64,000 nt of DNA from Siphonobacter sp. BAB-5405. Lineage in GTDB: Bacteria; Bacteroidota; Bacteroidia; Cytophagales; Spirosomataceae. The notes below the pieces were generated by a model. It was not told where the DNA came from, searched no databases, and saw only the letters and a program-made list of their open reading frames with translations. This document shows, piece by piece, positions 33,854 through 43,462 of the stretch. Made by a program: the position numbers and the translations under genes. Every line of letters starts with the position of its first letter. Positions within the stretch are counted from its first letter, which is position 1. The stretch spans positions 186,001-250,000 of the forward strand of contig NZ_NJAG01000001.1 in NCBI RefSeq assembly GCF_002872335.1, written 5' to 3'.

Positions 33854-35765
33854 ACTTCAGCGTTTCTTCCAGCCAATGATAGAATTCCCGCTGCCAGACG
33901 ATCGCATTTTGAGGGCTGAGCACCCAATGGTTTTCGTCGGGGAGGTATAATAACTTGCTTTTGATGCCACGTAGCTGGGCTGCCTGAAAAGCCTGCAAGC
34001 CCTGTTCGATAGGAACCCGATAGTCTTTTCCACCCTGAATAATGAAAATAGGCGTATCCCACTTGTCGACAAAGTTGCTCGGCGACTGGCTAAAGGAACG
34101 TTGAGCTACCGCATTTTTCTTATCCCAGTACGCCCCCCCTTTTTCCCAGTTTTCGAAGAATAGTTCATCCGTAGTGCCGTACATGCTGCGGAAATCAAAT
34201 ACGCCGTCGTGGGCAATGAACGTTTTGAATCGTTTAGCGTGCACACTCGCCAGAGCGAATACCGAGAAGCCACCAAAACTTGCCCCTACACAGCCCCGAC
34301 GATCTTTATCTACGTAAGACTCCTTCGATACGGCATCAATGGCACTCAGATAATCCTGAATGACCTGTCCACCCCAGTCTTTGCTTACCTGCTCGTTCCA
34401 TTTGGTTCCATGGCCGGGCATGCCCCGACGGTTGGGGGCTACTACGATATACCCCTGGGAAGCCATCAGCTGAAAATTCCAGCGATACGAATACGACTGC
34501 GTTAATGGGGCCTGCGGTCCTCCCTGGCAATATAATAGCGTTGGGTATTTCTGAGCAGGGTCAAAATTGGGCGGATAAATTACCCACACCAGCATGTTTT
34601 TACGATCGGTAGTAGTTACCCATCGCCGCTCGGTTTTGCACAGATTCAGAGAAGACACTACATCGTCGTTTACGTGCGTAAGAGCCTGAATGGAGCCATT
34701 GGTCACATCAATCGTTACCAGTTCCGCCGGGTGATTCATGTCCGTTTTGGACGCGATCAGTTTCTGACCTACCTGCCCGATAATGTCACTCACGTCAAAA
34801 TCGCCCTTGGTAAGCTGCGTAATGACGGGCTTGGCCGATGTAGTACCGGGATAGGTCACCTTAAAGATCTGCAAGGTACCGTTGATGGGTGCCCAGAAAA
34901 ATAGAGTGCTTCCGTCTTCGCTCCATTTGAATCCCTCCACGTGAATATCATCGCGTTGCTGCGTCAAATTCAGCGTAGACTTTCCATTGGACACGACCAG
35001 ATCCTGCTTATCGGCCTCGTATCCATCCCGCTTCATCTGGAGCCAGGCCAGATTGCCTTTCGTATTAAACGATGGATTAACGTCGTATCCCTTGTTACTT
35101 TCAGTTAGGTTTCGGGTCGTTCCGGTGGTTACATCGTATTCATAAAGATCCGTATTCGTACTGACTGCGTAATCGGTACCGAATTTTTTCTTCGTTACGT
35201 ATACAACATGTTTTCCGTCGGGATGCCAGATAAAGTCCTCGTCTCCACCAAACGGTTTCTGGGGACAATCATTGGTTTCGCCGGGCATCAGATCTTTCGG
35301 CGTACCGGTTTGACCATTTACGAGCGGGGTCAGGAACACGTGATCAAACTTGCCATCTTCCCAGGTGTCCCAGTGTCGATAATTCAGTGAAGTAAAGACA
35401 TAAGCATCCGATTGTGGTAAATCTTTATACTTATCGGCTCCCGTAATGTTTAGCACGGGTACAGGCTGACTACTGATGCGATACTTGCCATCGGCGGATA
35501 CTTTTGAATCTCTTAATAAGCCTTCTGTAGTACTAATTTCCTGGGCTTCTCCGCCCGCCACTGGAATTTTATAAAGCTTCCGCTGACTCTTGTTGTCCGG
35601 CATTTGCGGTGTACTGACCGCGTATACTACGTATTGTTTATCATTGGAAATCCCCAGGCCCGATACCCTGCCCATTTTCCAAAGCTGTTCGGGTGTTAAC
35701 CGTTGTTGAGCGTTTATTGCCAGCGAGCTTAAGAACATCCCGCCCAGCAGCCAAGCTTTTTTCAT
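33852..35765 (-). CDS. S9 family peptidase (prolyl oligopeptidase type), exported
   Basis: 637-aa serine peptidase with a signal peptide (LLGGMFLSSLAINAQQ). The N-terminal beta-propeller with WD40/PD40-like repeats is at about 20-370, and the alpha/beta-hydrolase domain at about 390-637. Its active residues are the Ser of GASFGGFSVF (about 505), the Asp of GGKDYRVP (about 590) and the His of DENHWV (about 625). Such enzymes trim dipeptides or acylated residues from peptides in the periplasm. The normal GxSxGG(Y) position is Phe here. Candidate promoter at 35815. Confidence 0.92.
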   Translation of the reverse strand: MKKAWLLGGMFLSSLAINAQQRLTPEQLWKMGRVSGLGISNDKQYVVYAVSTPQMPDNKSQRKLYKIPVAGGEAQEISTTEGLLRDSKVSADGKYRISSQPVPVLNITGADKYKDLPQSDAYVFTSLNYRHWDTWEDGKFDHVFLTPLVNGQTGTPKDLMPGETNDCPQKPFGGDEDFIWHPDGKHVVYVTKKKFGTDYAVSTNTDLYEYDVTTGTTRNLTESNKGYDVNPSFNTKGNLAWLQMKRDGYEADKQDLVVSNGKSTLNLTQQRDDIHVEGFKWSEDGSTLFFWAPINGTLQIFKVTYPGTTSAKPVITQLTKGDFDVSDIIGQVGQKLIASKTDMNHPAELVTIDVTNGSIQALTHVNDDVVSSLNLCKTERRWVTTTDRKNMLVWVIYPPNFDPAQKYPTLLYCQGGPQAPLTQSYSYRWNFQLMASQGYIVVAPNRRGMPGHGTKWNEQVSKDWGGQVIQDYLSAIDAVSKESYVDKDRRGCVGASFGGFSVFALASVHAKRFKTFIAHDGVFDFRSMYGTTDELFFENWEKGGAYWDKKNAVAQRSFSQSPSNFVDKWDTPIFIIQGGKDYRVPIEQGLQAFQAAQLRGIKSKLLYLPDENHWVLSPQNAIVWQREFYHWLEETLK

Positions 35766-36181
35766 ACACGTAAATCAATAGTTACTAAAAAGGCACCGTT
35801 TATTCGGTACCCTGCAAAGGTATACTAGAATCGTCTCAGATAACGCTACTGATCCCCTGTTCAATTCGTATCCAAGCTCCCCCTCGGATGAAATATTTAC
35901 ATTTTTTATATAAATTTTTAAATTTTATAGAATAGTATTTTATTCTGTCTTTAACTAAAATTACAGAAATATATTATTTTTTAACGAAATAATACCAGTA
36001 AAAAATAGCCTTTTATTCTTCTCCATTAACACTGAGCTTCCTAAAAATTAAGTATTTTTTTGAAAATTGAACAATGCTATACGTCGGCACAATTTGACAT
36101 TTCGTAGAATAATTTTTAATAATTGCAGACAAATCACCTCCTAACAGAATAAGCCCTATTTAACTATTCAATTACTTCTAC
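35766..36181. other. 416-bp AT-rich divergent promoter region
   Basis: Between the S9 peptidase and the truncated susC. Apart from the TACCTTTG box at 35815-35822 I see no clear element and no coding signal. Confidence 0.4.
35815..35822 (-). promoter_or_regulatory. Candidate -7 box for the S9 peptidase
   Basis: TACCTTTG on the minus strand, an exact TAnnTTTG match 50 nt before the start codon. The upstream -33 TTTG is weak. Confidence 0.35.
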
Positions 36182-38184
36182 ATGAAAAAATCCTTACTTT
36201 GGGTATGTGCTATTCTACTTGGAATAGTCCAGATGGTTTATGCACAAGAACGTCGAGTCACGGGGAAAGTCTCTGCCGCGGATGGACAGGGTATTCCTGG
36301 CGTAAGTGTACAGGTAAAAGGAACCACTCGTGGCGTTGTGACGGATGCATCGGGCCTGTATGCGATCAATAGCAACAGTACTTCCGATGTGCTTGTTTTC
36401 TCTGCCGTTGGTTACCGTATTCAGGAGCTGACCGTTGGTACGCAGACCACGCTTAACGTCAGCTTACAGGAAGAAACCAAGGCCCTGGATGAAGTAGTCG
36501 TTACGGGTTATGGCACCCAGCGGAAAAAGGACATTACCGGTGCTGTAACCGTTGTCAAAGGGGCCGATCTTACGGCTCTGCCTACGGCCAACCTGACGCA
36601 GGCCCTGCAAGGTCGGGCAGCCGGGGTAACGGTAGGTAACGACAACTCGCCCGGCGGTGGTACCATGGTACGGATTCGGGGATTTGGTACCATCAACAAT
36701 AACTCGCCTCTATATATCGTCGATGGCGTTCCTACGCAGGGTACTCTGAATAATATCAACCCGAACGATATTGAAAGTCTGCAGGTACTGAAAGATGCGT
36801 CAGCAGCGTCGATTTACGGAGCCAGGGCCGCTAATGGGGTCGTAATTATCACCACTAAAAAAGGAAAGCCTGGCGAACCCAAGCTGACCTTCGACATGTA
36901 CGTGGGCGTGCAGCGTCCGGGTAAATTCCTTAACCTGCTTAACTCCCAGGAGCTAGGTCAGCAGATTTGGGCTTCGGCACGAAACGTCGGCCAAACGCCT
37001 TCACACGGCCAGTACGGCAGCGGTGAGCAGCCCGTCATTCCGGATTACATCTATCCCTCCGGTGTATTCGAAGGCGATGCCCGCGTAGCTCGTGATGCGA
37101 ATGGCAACTACGTTAACTACACCTACGATCTGCGAAATCCGGATCTGGGTAAAACGAAGTTCATGATTACGAAGGCGAACAAGCAAGGTACGAACTGGCA
37201 GAAAGAACTCTTTAATCCCGCCCTGATTCAGAACTATCAGTTGGGTACCAGCGGTGGCACGGATAAGGGTTCGTACGCGATTTCTTTCAACTATTTTGAT
37301 CAGAAGGGAATCATGAAGTATACCAACTATAAGCGGTATTCTTTACGGGCCAATACGGAGTTCAAGCTGAAAGACCGTATTCGCATTGGTGAAAACTTTA
37401 CCGTATCGTATGATGAGCGGGTGGGCATTACCAACAATGATGAATCAAACCCCATTGCCTTTGCCGTACGGATGAACCCCCTGATTCCGGTATACGACGT
37501 TGCCGGAAACTTTGCCGGAGCAAAAGGAGCGAACTTAGGTAACGCCCGCAACCCGGTAGCCGAGCTATATCGTAACAAAGACAACGTAACCAAAGGTATT
37601 CACTTGTTTGGAAACGCCTTTTTGGATCTGGACATCTTCAAAGGTCTGGTGTTCCGTACCAGTATGGGTATTGAGTACAATACTTACAATTTCAATCCCT
37701 TTACGCCGCTTGATCCCGAGTCTCCGGAAGCTCGCAATACGAATAGCTTACGGGTAGAAAACCGGTACGACAACTCCTGGACCTGGTACAACACCTTGAC
37801 GTACAATAAAACGTTTGGCAACCACAGCATCAACGTATTGGCAGGTACGGAGGCTATTGCTACGTACGACTTCATCTTCGACGCTACTCGTAGTAACTAC
37901 GCGTTTGAGGATCCCGATTACCTGTACCTGAATGCCGGTAGTCCGCTGGGCCTGCAGAACAGCGGCCGGGGCGTTAACCGTACGCGTCTGTTTTCGTTGT
38001 TTGGTAAAGTCAACTACGCCTACAAAGATTTCTTCCTGGCTGACTTTACGCTGCGGCGGGATGGTTCCTCACGCTTCAGTGCCGCGAATCGGTATGCGGT
38101 GTTCCCGGCGGCCAGTGTGGGTCTGCGTTTATCCGAACTGGCAGCTCTCAAGAATGTCAATTTCCTTTCCGACCTGAAAATTCG
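36182..38184 (+). pseudogene. susC-like gene truncated by a junction with an MscS gene
   Basis: The first about 668 residues are a normal SusC protein: signal peptide MKKSLLWVCAILLGIVQMVYA, carboxypeptidase-regulatory domain, ALDEVVVTGYGTQRKKDITG, plug with KDASAASIYGARAANGVVIITTKKG, and barrel strands up to FLSDLKIR. The intact paralogue continues LKIRGSYGVLGQ there (about 12330). Here the sequence instead turns, within one codon, into the start of a mechanosensitive channel gene, and the susC frame ends after 12 unrelated residues at 38221. About a third of the barrel and any susD partner are missing, so the product cannot form a pore. Either a genomic deletion or an assembly join. Confidence 0.88.
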
Positions 38185-39231
38185 GTGTGGAATCTGTGCG
38201 TCATTGTCTTTTCGATCCTGATTGGCGTCATCCTGAAATATCTGGTCGTACCCGTCATTCGCAAGCTCACGGCCCGTGAACTGCCCTACTCTATTTTCCG
38301 TTCGTCGATCCGGCATTTCAAGTCCATTCTGATTTTTCTGATTCCGCTACTCGTGTTCAATACGCTCTTTCCGCTTATGCATTTGGAACGGGCCTCCCGC
38401 GTAACCATCAACCGAATCCTTGAAATTTGCATTACCATTGCCTTCGCCGTCATTCTGATCAAGCTGGTTCGGGTACTGGAGGACTACCTGTACCATTTTT
38501 TCGATTCCAATAAAATTGATAACCTCCGCGAACGGAAGCTCCGTACGCAGATTCAGTTCATCCGGAAATTCGTCATTTCGCTTATTGTCATTTTATGCTC
38601 AGCAGCCGTACTACTCAACTTTGAAAGTATGCGGAAGATCGGAGCCGGGTTATTGACGGGCGTGGGGATTGGCGGTATTATCATCGGTTTTGCTGCCCAA
38701 AAGTCTCTGGGTAACCTGTTAGCCGGTTTTCAGATTGCATTCACCCAACCCATCCGGATTGATGATGTAGTCATTGTGGAAGGCGAATGGGGAAAGGTGG
38801 AGGAAATTACCTTGACGTACGTCGTCGTCAACATCTGGGATAAACGCCGCCTGATTCTGCCCATTACGTATTTCATCGAAAAGCCTTTTCAGAACTGGAC
38901 CCGTACCACCGCCGAAATTCTGGGCGTCGTGTTTATCTATACGGATTTCACCCTTCCCATCGAGCCCGTTCGCCAAGAACTCAGTCGTTTATTACGCAGC
39001 AACTCGCTCTGGGACGGAAAGGTAGACGTATTGCAAGTAACGGACTTTACCGAACGCAGTATGCAGATTCGGTGCCTGATGAGCTGCCGTAACTCCGGCG
39101 ATGCTTTTGATTTACGTTGTTACGTACGCGAACACCTGATTACATTCATTCAGAACAACTACCCCGAGACGCTGGCCCGTACCCGGATTGTCCTGGAATC
39201 GCCGGATACCTCCAGCAGTAATCCCTTCTGA
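38185..39231 (+). CDS. MscS-family mechanosensitive ion channel, 5' end at the susC junction
   Basis: Up to 348 aa. Membrane helices are at about 5-25, 45-65, 75-95 and 120-145, the pore helix region GVGIGGIIIGFAAQKSLGNLLAGF at about 155-178, and the beta domain QPIRIDDVVIVEGEWGKVEEI at about 187-207, then the C-terminal vestibule domain. The only start in the visible sequence is a GTG at 38185, exactly at the join with the truncated susC. The original N-terminus may therefore be missing, though the remaining core is complete. A frame open upstream (PENSVWNL) means the true start may have lain before the join. Opens under membrane tension to release ions. Confidence 0.85.
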   Translation: MWNLCVIVFSILIGVILKYLVVPVIRKLTARELPYSIFRSSIRHFKSILIFLIPLLVFNTLFPLMHLERASRVTINRILEICITIAFAVILIKLVRVLEDYLYHFFDSNKIDNLRERKLRTQIQFIRKFVISLIVILCSAAVLLNFESMRKIGAGLLTGVGIGGIIIGFAAQKSLGNLLAGFQIAFTQPIRIDDVVIVEGEWGKVEEITLTYVVVNIWDKRRLILPITYFIEKPFQNWTRTTAEILGVVFIYTDFTLPIEPVRQELSRLLRSNSLWDGKVDVLQVTDFTERSMQIRCLMSCRNSGDAFDLRCYVREHLITFIQNNYPETLARTRIVLESPDTSSSNPF

Positions 39232-39302
39232 TTCAATGGATAATACGTCAGGCTGGAACGCTCCTTTTTGGAAAGCAGGTCTGCACTTATCCTCTGACTT
39301 GT

Positions 39303-39725
39303 ATGTGGATCGTATTCGCCTTGCTGGCGGCACTCTCGGCCGCCATTGTGGTTATTTTCTCAAAGATTGGAGTCAAGGACGTCGATTCAAATCTGGCCTT
39401 CGCTATTCAGTCCGTACTCATCATTATTGTAGCCTGGAGCGTAGTCGCCTGGCAGGGCAGCCTTAGTCAGGTGACCCGCATTGAACGTCGTACCTGGGTG
39501 TTTCTGATTTTAGCCGGTATCATTACCTGTCTTTCCTCGCTATTCAGTTTTCGGGCTCTCAAGCTCGGTGAGGCAGGAAAGGTTTCGCCCATTACGAACC
39601 TTTCCTTCGTACTGGCTCTGATTTTCGGTATCGTTTTCCTGAAAGAAAAAATCAATTGGGTCGTAATTGCCGGAGCTGTACTCATGGCCATTGGCGGCGT
39701 TATGATTGCCACCGCCCGCGAGTAG
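39303..39725 (+). CDS. EamA-domain (DMT superfamily) small membrane transporter
   Basis: 140-aa protein with a single EamA unit: five hydrophobic helices (about 2-20, 33-50, 65-85, 92-112, 117-136) and the end motif EKINWVVIAGAVLMAIGGV. Single-unit EamA proteins work as dimers, exporting metabolites or drugs. The stop codon abuts that of the convergent lipoprotein gene with no spacer. Confidence 0.9.
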   Translation: MWIVFALLAALSAAIVVIFSKIGVKDVDSNLAFAIQSVLIIIVAWSVVAWQGSLSQVTRIERRTWVFLILAGIITCLSSLFSFRALKLGEAGKVSPITNLSFVLALIFGIVFLKEKINWVVIAGAVLMAIGGVMIATARE

Positions 39726-40226
39726 TTACTGAATGAGCAGATCGCCGTGGCCCTTACGAACACACGTACCGTCGATGAACTTGTAGTACATCCGGATGGT
39801 ATCCTTAGGAGCCGTAGCTTTTACATTGATCAGTGAAATACCAGTGAAAACCGTATCGCGGGAAAGAATTACTTTAAAATCCTGATCGACCAGTCGAATC
39901 TGTACGTGAGTTGCGGAATCTTTCTTCACATACAGGCTAAAAATACCATCGCTGGGATTAGGGTACGCGAATATGTTGTGCGTATGCGGAGTTGTGCATA
40001 CGGTTTCGTTTGTGGTTGAAAACAACTTTTCCTCTTGTTCCACCCAGGTATCGTTGAATTTCCAGTCGGTTGAATCCGTACTGATAATGATACCACTAGC
40101 ATTAGTTCTGGTGATGCCAGTAAAGTAAATCTTTTTAGGTTCCTCAGGTTTTTCGATTTCTGGGTCTTTATCTTTTTTACAGGCAAAGAATACCAGGGCG
40201 AGCAGAAGGTAGCGGAAGTTTTTCAT
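39726..40226 (-). CDS. Lipoprotein with a T9SS-like C-terminal domain
   Basis: 166-aa protein with a lipoprotein signal (LLLALVFFACKKD, Cys at about 16), a short charged linker (DPEIEKPEEPKK), and a C-terminal beta-rich domain. FAYPNPSDGIFSLYV at about 90 resembles the opening of T9SS sorting domains, though the usual GxY ending is not clear. Function unknown. If the sorting-like domain is real, the protein carries two localisation signals. Convergent with the EamA gene. Confidence 0.7.
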   Translation of the reverse strand: MKNFRYLLLALVFFACKKDKDPEIEKPEEPKKIYFTGITRTNASGIIISTDSTDWKFNDTWVEQEEKLFSTTNETVCTTPHTHNIFAYPNPSDGIFSLYVKKDSATHVQIRLVDQDFKVILSRDTVFTGISLINVKATAPKDTIRMYYKFIDGTCVRKGHGDLLIQ

Positions 40227-40352
40227 GGTAGCGGAAAGGTTATGGGTTTAGAACCCGGGCTGAAACTAAAGGTACGTTTTGGCATTTACAAATTAGAAAC
40301 GTATAATCCAATAGTCTCAGGCGTGAATGTCGTTTGCTTAAACCATAAAAAA

Positions 40353-40378
40353 AGCCTGCAAGGTTTCCCATGCAGGCT
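40353..40378 (-). terminator. Terminator of the aminotransferase gene
   Basis: AGCCTGCA / TGCAGGCT stem followed on the minus strand by a seven-U run, about 30 bp after the stop codon. Confidence 0.8.
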
Positions 40379-40409
40379 GTACGCAAACAGGCAATAAAAT
40401 CCAAAAATC

Positions 40410-41624
40410 TTAGCTCAGTCGGGCTACCGCTGCTTTGATACGGTCACAAGCTTCGGCTAGTTGCTCATCGGCAGCCGCCGTTGAAATCCGCATGCAGTTC
40501 GGAGCACCAAAACCGGAACCCGCTACCGTGGCTACGTGAGCCTGATCGAGCAGCCAGTTGCAGAAATCGTCTGAGTTGTTAATCGTCGTAGTACCGTCTG
40601 ATTTTCCGAAATACGCACTGATGTCGGGGAAGGCATAGAATGCTCCATCGGGTACATTGACTTTAAATCCGGGAATTTCTTTCAGCTTTCCAACCACCAG
40701 TTCGCGGCGACGCTGATAGGCTTCCTTCATTTTCTTGGCATCATCCAGAGGACCATTAAAGGCCGCTACCGCCGCTTTCTGGGCGATTGAATTCGTACCC
40801 GAAGTAACCTGCCCTTGTAGTTTTTCTACGCCATCGGCAATCCACTTGACGGCTCCGATGAAACCAATCCGCCAGCCCGTCATGGCGTGGCCTTTGGCTA
40901 CCCCATTTACGGTAATGACGCGATCTTTGATTTCAGGAATCGAGCCGATACTGAAATGACCTTCCGCCGTGAAGTTAATGTATTCGTAAATTTCGTCGGC
41001 GACCACGAACACGTTCTCGTGACGAGCCACGACCTCGCCAATCGCCCGCAATTCGGCTTCCGAGTATACGGAACCCGTCGGGTTGTTAGGAGATGCGAAC
41101 ATGACGACCTTGGTTTTAGGCGTAATGGCGGCTTCAAACTGCTCGGCCGTAACCTTGAAGTTATTTTCAAAAGCTCCGTCAATTACTACGGATGTACCTT
41201 CGGCAAGCTTCACCATTTCGGAGTAGCTCACCCAGTACGGAGCGAAAATGACGACTTCATCACCGGGGTTTACCAGTACTTGCAGCACGTTGGCCAGCGA
41301 GTGTTTGGCTCCGGTAGAAACCACGATGTTTTCGGGTTTCCAGTCAATATTATTATCACGCTTCAGCTTATCGGCAATGGCTTTCCGCAAATCGGGATAG
41401 CCAGCAACGGGCGAATAACCGTGGAAACCATCGTCGATGGCTTTCTTGGCGGCTTCGCAAATGTGTTGCGGGGTTTTGAAATCGGGTTCACCCACAGAAA
41501 GGCTGATGACCTTGTGTCCTTGGGCGGCCAATTCGCGGGCTTTTTTCGTCATGCCCAGCGTCGATGACTCTTCCAACGCGTTGATACGGTCGGCGAGTCT
41601 CACTTCCAGTTCTGCCACTGCCAT
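40410..41624 (-). CDS. Pyridoxal-phosphate aminotransferase, aspartate aminotransferase type
   Basis: 404-aa class I/II aminotransferase of the Ib (AspC/AAT of thermophile and Bacteroidota) type. The start at 41624 (MAVAELEVRLADR) fits the family; a longer frame to 41705 adds an unlikely extension. Features are VGEPDFKTP near 50, STGAKHSL, SPNNPTGSVY near 175, VADEIYEY near 205, and the cofactor Lys in NGVAKGHAMTGWRIGF near 240. It transfers amino groups between aspartate (or prephenate in some members) and 2-oxoglutarate. Likely cytosolic. Candidate promoter at 41684. Confidence 0.93.
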   Translation of the reverse strand: MAVAELEVRLADRINALEESSTLGMTKKARELAAQGHKVISLSVGEPDFKTPQHICEAAKKAIDDGFHGYSPVAGYPDLRKAIADKLKRDNNIDWKPENIVVSTGAKHSLANVLQVLVNPGDEVVIFAPYWVSYSEMVKLAEGTSVVIDGAFENNFKVTAEQFEAAITPKTKVVMFASPNNPTGSVYSEAELRAIGEVVARHENVFVVADEIYEYINFTAEGHFSIGSIPEIKDRVITVNGVAKGHAMTGWRIGFIGAVKWIADGVEKLQGQVTSGTNSIAQKAAVAAFNGPLDDAKKMKEAYQRRRELVVGKLKEIPGFKVNVPDGAFYAFPDISAYFGKSDGTTTINNSDDFCNWLLDQAHVATVAGSGFGAPNCMRISTAAADEQLAEACDRIKAAVARLS

Positions 41625-41683
41625 TTGAATACGTAATTTTTGATTAGAATAATCCTGTAATCGCCACAGGGCGAAATCGGCGG

Positions 41684-41691
41684 CAAAGGTA
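41684..41691 (-). promoter_or_regulatory. Candidate -7 box for the aminotransferase
   Basis: TACCTTTG on the minus strand, exact TAnnTTTG, about 60 nt before the start codon; no good -33 TTTG. Confidence 0.35.
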
Positions 41692-41829
41692 CGTGTTTTC
41701 AACACAAGAACGCACTACGAACTGGCTGATTTTTAATGGAAAGTTAGATTATTTACAAGACCGCTAAAAAAAGATTTTTTCCCTTGAAAAAATGAAAAAA
41801 ATAAGAACCTGAAACTCTCAATGCTTTCT

Positions 41830-42708
41830 TCATAGTAAATCACCAACGGCCTTACGTATACCCGTCGAAATATCATCGGTCGGTAAATCATTGTAATCCT
41901 TGCCAAAGGGGTCTTCGATTTCCTCCGCAATTTCCTCTAAACTGGACAGTACGTAGAAAATAAAAAGTACCATCGGGATCACGGAGTAGTGGAGCGTAAG
42001 TACGTAGCCAAAGGGCAGGGACAGACAGTAAATGGAGATGAATTTCTTGAGAAACAAACTATACGAAAACGGGATCGGCGTTTTTTTGATCCGTTCGCAA
42101 CCGCCGAGAATGTCCGTAAATGACTGAAATTCGGGATTGAGTACCAGCAAATGTTCGGGCCGAATGACGCCTTTCTGGTACAACTCATCCATCTTACTGA
42201 AAATCCGCATCGCCATCTGGTTAGGTACGTGTTGCTCCGGATTCAGATCAGTGGGGTTAAAACCGGGAGCGGCTTTTAAGTCTTCTGGTACAAAGACGCC
42301 GCGTAAATGGTTTTTCAGCGAGAAGGCGTAGTTGGGAATCATGTGTCGGAAAAAAGCCCGGTCGTCGGTATCCTCCTGTGGAATAATATGGGCCAGTTTT
42401 ATCGCCAGATTTCGGGAATTATTAACCAGACTTCCCCAGAGCTTCCGCCCCTCCCACCAGCGATCGTAGGCCGAATTGGTCCGAAAAACCAGTAAAAGCG
42501 ACATCACAAAACCCAGTAATGAATGAGCCGTAGCAATACTTCTCAGATCAGAGTCCGGCCCCGGATGCCAGAATTCCAGTACTAGCACGGCTACTATCGT
42601 TGTGTATACCGTCATTCCAACGAGAAGCGGAGCCAGTCGGTGAATGGTTTCAGCCTTGTGAACGCGAAAGACGGCCTTAAACCAGTCTTTGGAATTGTAT
42701 TCAACCAT
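41830..42708 (-). CDS. Bestrophin-family channel, second copy
   Basis: 292-aa paralogue of the gene at 9041. The same layout is visible: helices near 30-70, FRTNSAYDRWWEGRKLWGSL, DILGGCERIKKTPIPFSY, and the C-terminal LEEIAEEIEDPFGKDYNDLP motif. The two proteins align over their whole length but differ at many positions, indicating old duplication or separate origin. Intact. Confidence 0.93.
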   Translation of the reverse strand: MVEYNSKDWFKAVFRVHKAETIHRLAPLLVGMTVYTTIVAVLVLEFWHPGPDSDLRSIATAHSLLGFVMSLLLVFRTNSAYDRWWEGRKLWGSLVNNSRNLAIKLAHIIPQEDTDDRAFFRHMIPNYAFSLKNHLRGVFVPEDLKAAPGFNPTDLNPEQHVPNQMAMRIFSKMDELYQKGVIRPEHLLVLNPEFQSFTDILGGCERIKKTPIPFSYSLFLKKFISIYCLSLPFGYVLTLHYSVIPMVLFIFYVLSSLEEIAEEIEDPFGKDYNDLPTDDISTGIRKAVGDLL

Positions 42709-42841
42709 GAAGGGGTTTTGATTTTAGGATTATTGTCGTTGCAGTATGATTGGTTCGTCTAGCCTAATCATTTTTCAGGATTTGTACATTATCCTGCACC
42801 ATTCTTCTACTAAAAAAATCGTGTCGACCGACTAAGCCGGC

Positions 42842-43044
42842 AGGCACAGCCTACTAACTTTTACGTCCGCAGCGAATGCTACGAACAACCCGTTCCCCTT
42901 ACATGACCCTGTTTCATTTTTCGTGATTGAAACAGGAAGACTATTCTGTTTGGTACAGTTTAAAAACGTGCAACCCTTTCCTCAACCGACTTCCTAACTC
43001 CCAAGGAGTTCAATGTGATTAGCCCCGTATGCAATGCGGGGTAT
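42842..43044. repeat. Structured repeat, unit A
   Basis: First of two diverged tandem units. In order: AGGCACAGCCT hairpin, CGAATGCTACGAACAACCCGT block, stem CCTGTTTCA/TGAAACAGG (42908-42936), AACTCC-CAA-GGAGTT hairpin (42996-43010), then ATTAGCCCCGTATGCAATGC with CGGGG closing. Confidence 0.75.
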
Positions 43045-43059
43045 AGGTGCGTCCCGCCT

Positions 43060-43280
43060 GGTAGGCACAGCCTACCAACGTTTGCTTCCGTAGCGAATGC
43101 TACGAACAACCCGTCCCGTTTACGTTATCGTTTTTCTATACTGAAAATTGAAACGGGACGATTAAGTGCGACACCCCCTGTGGGGCTGGTTTGGAAACGT
43201 ATACCAGTTACTGCCTCTTTAATCGAATCCCCAAACCCGAAGGGTTCAACCTGATTAGCCCCGTATGCAATGCGGGGTAC
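43060..43280. repeat. Structured repeat, unit B
   Basis: Second unit with the same order of elements: GGTAGGC-ACA-GCCTACC (43060-43076), CGTAGC-GAAT-GCTACG (43089-43104), a 10-bp stem CGTCCCGTTT/AAACGGGACG (43112-43160), AACCC-GAA-GGGTT (43234-43246), then ATTAGCCCCGTATGCAATGC with CGGGG closing. Stem sequences differ from unit A but pairing is kept. Confidence 0.75.
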
Positions 43281-43462
43281 GAGGCACCAGCTATCCTTTT
43301 CCCGACTTCAGCCTTCATTTTCTGCCTCTTCTCCCGACCGTTTACGCCAAGCCCTACCATCCATCAATAATTTAGCCACCAACGATCAAGCAATGGTACC
43401 AAATGCAGCCTTAAGCTGCTAATTTGCATCCTGCATCTTTTGTGACATCAACCGCTTCCCCC
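43281..43462. other. Leader region of the tricorn-like protease
   Basis: About 180 bp without a clear promoter. An open frame extends the protease start to 43424 but the ATG at 43463 gives a proper signal peptide. Confidence 0.4.

Noticed and set aside
40887-41567. 226-aa open frame antisense to the aminotransferase
   Set aside because: Composition typical of an antisense reading of a conserved gene.
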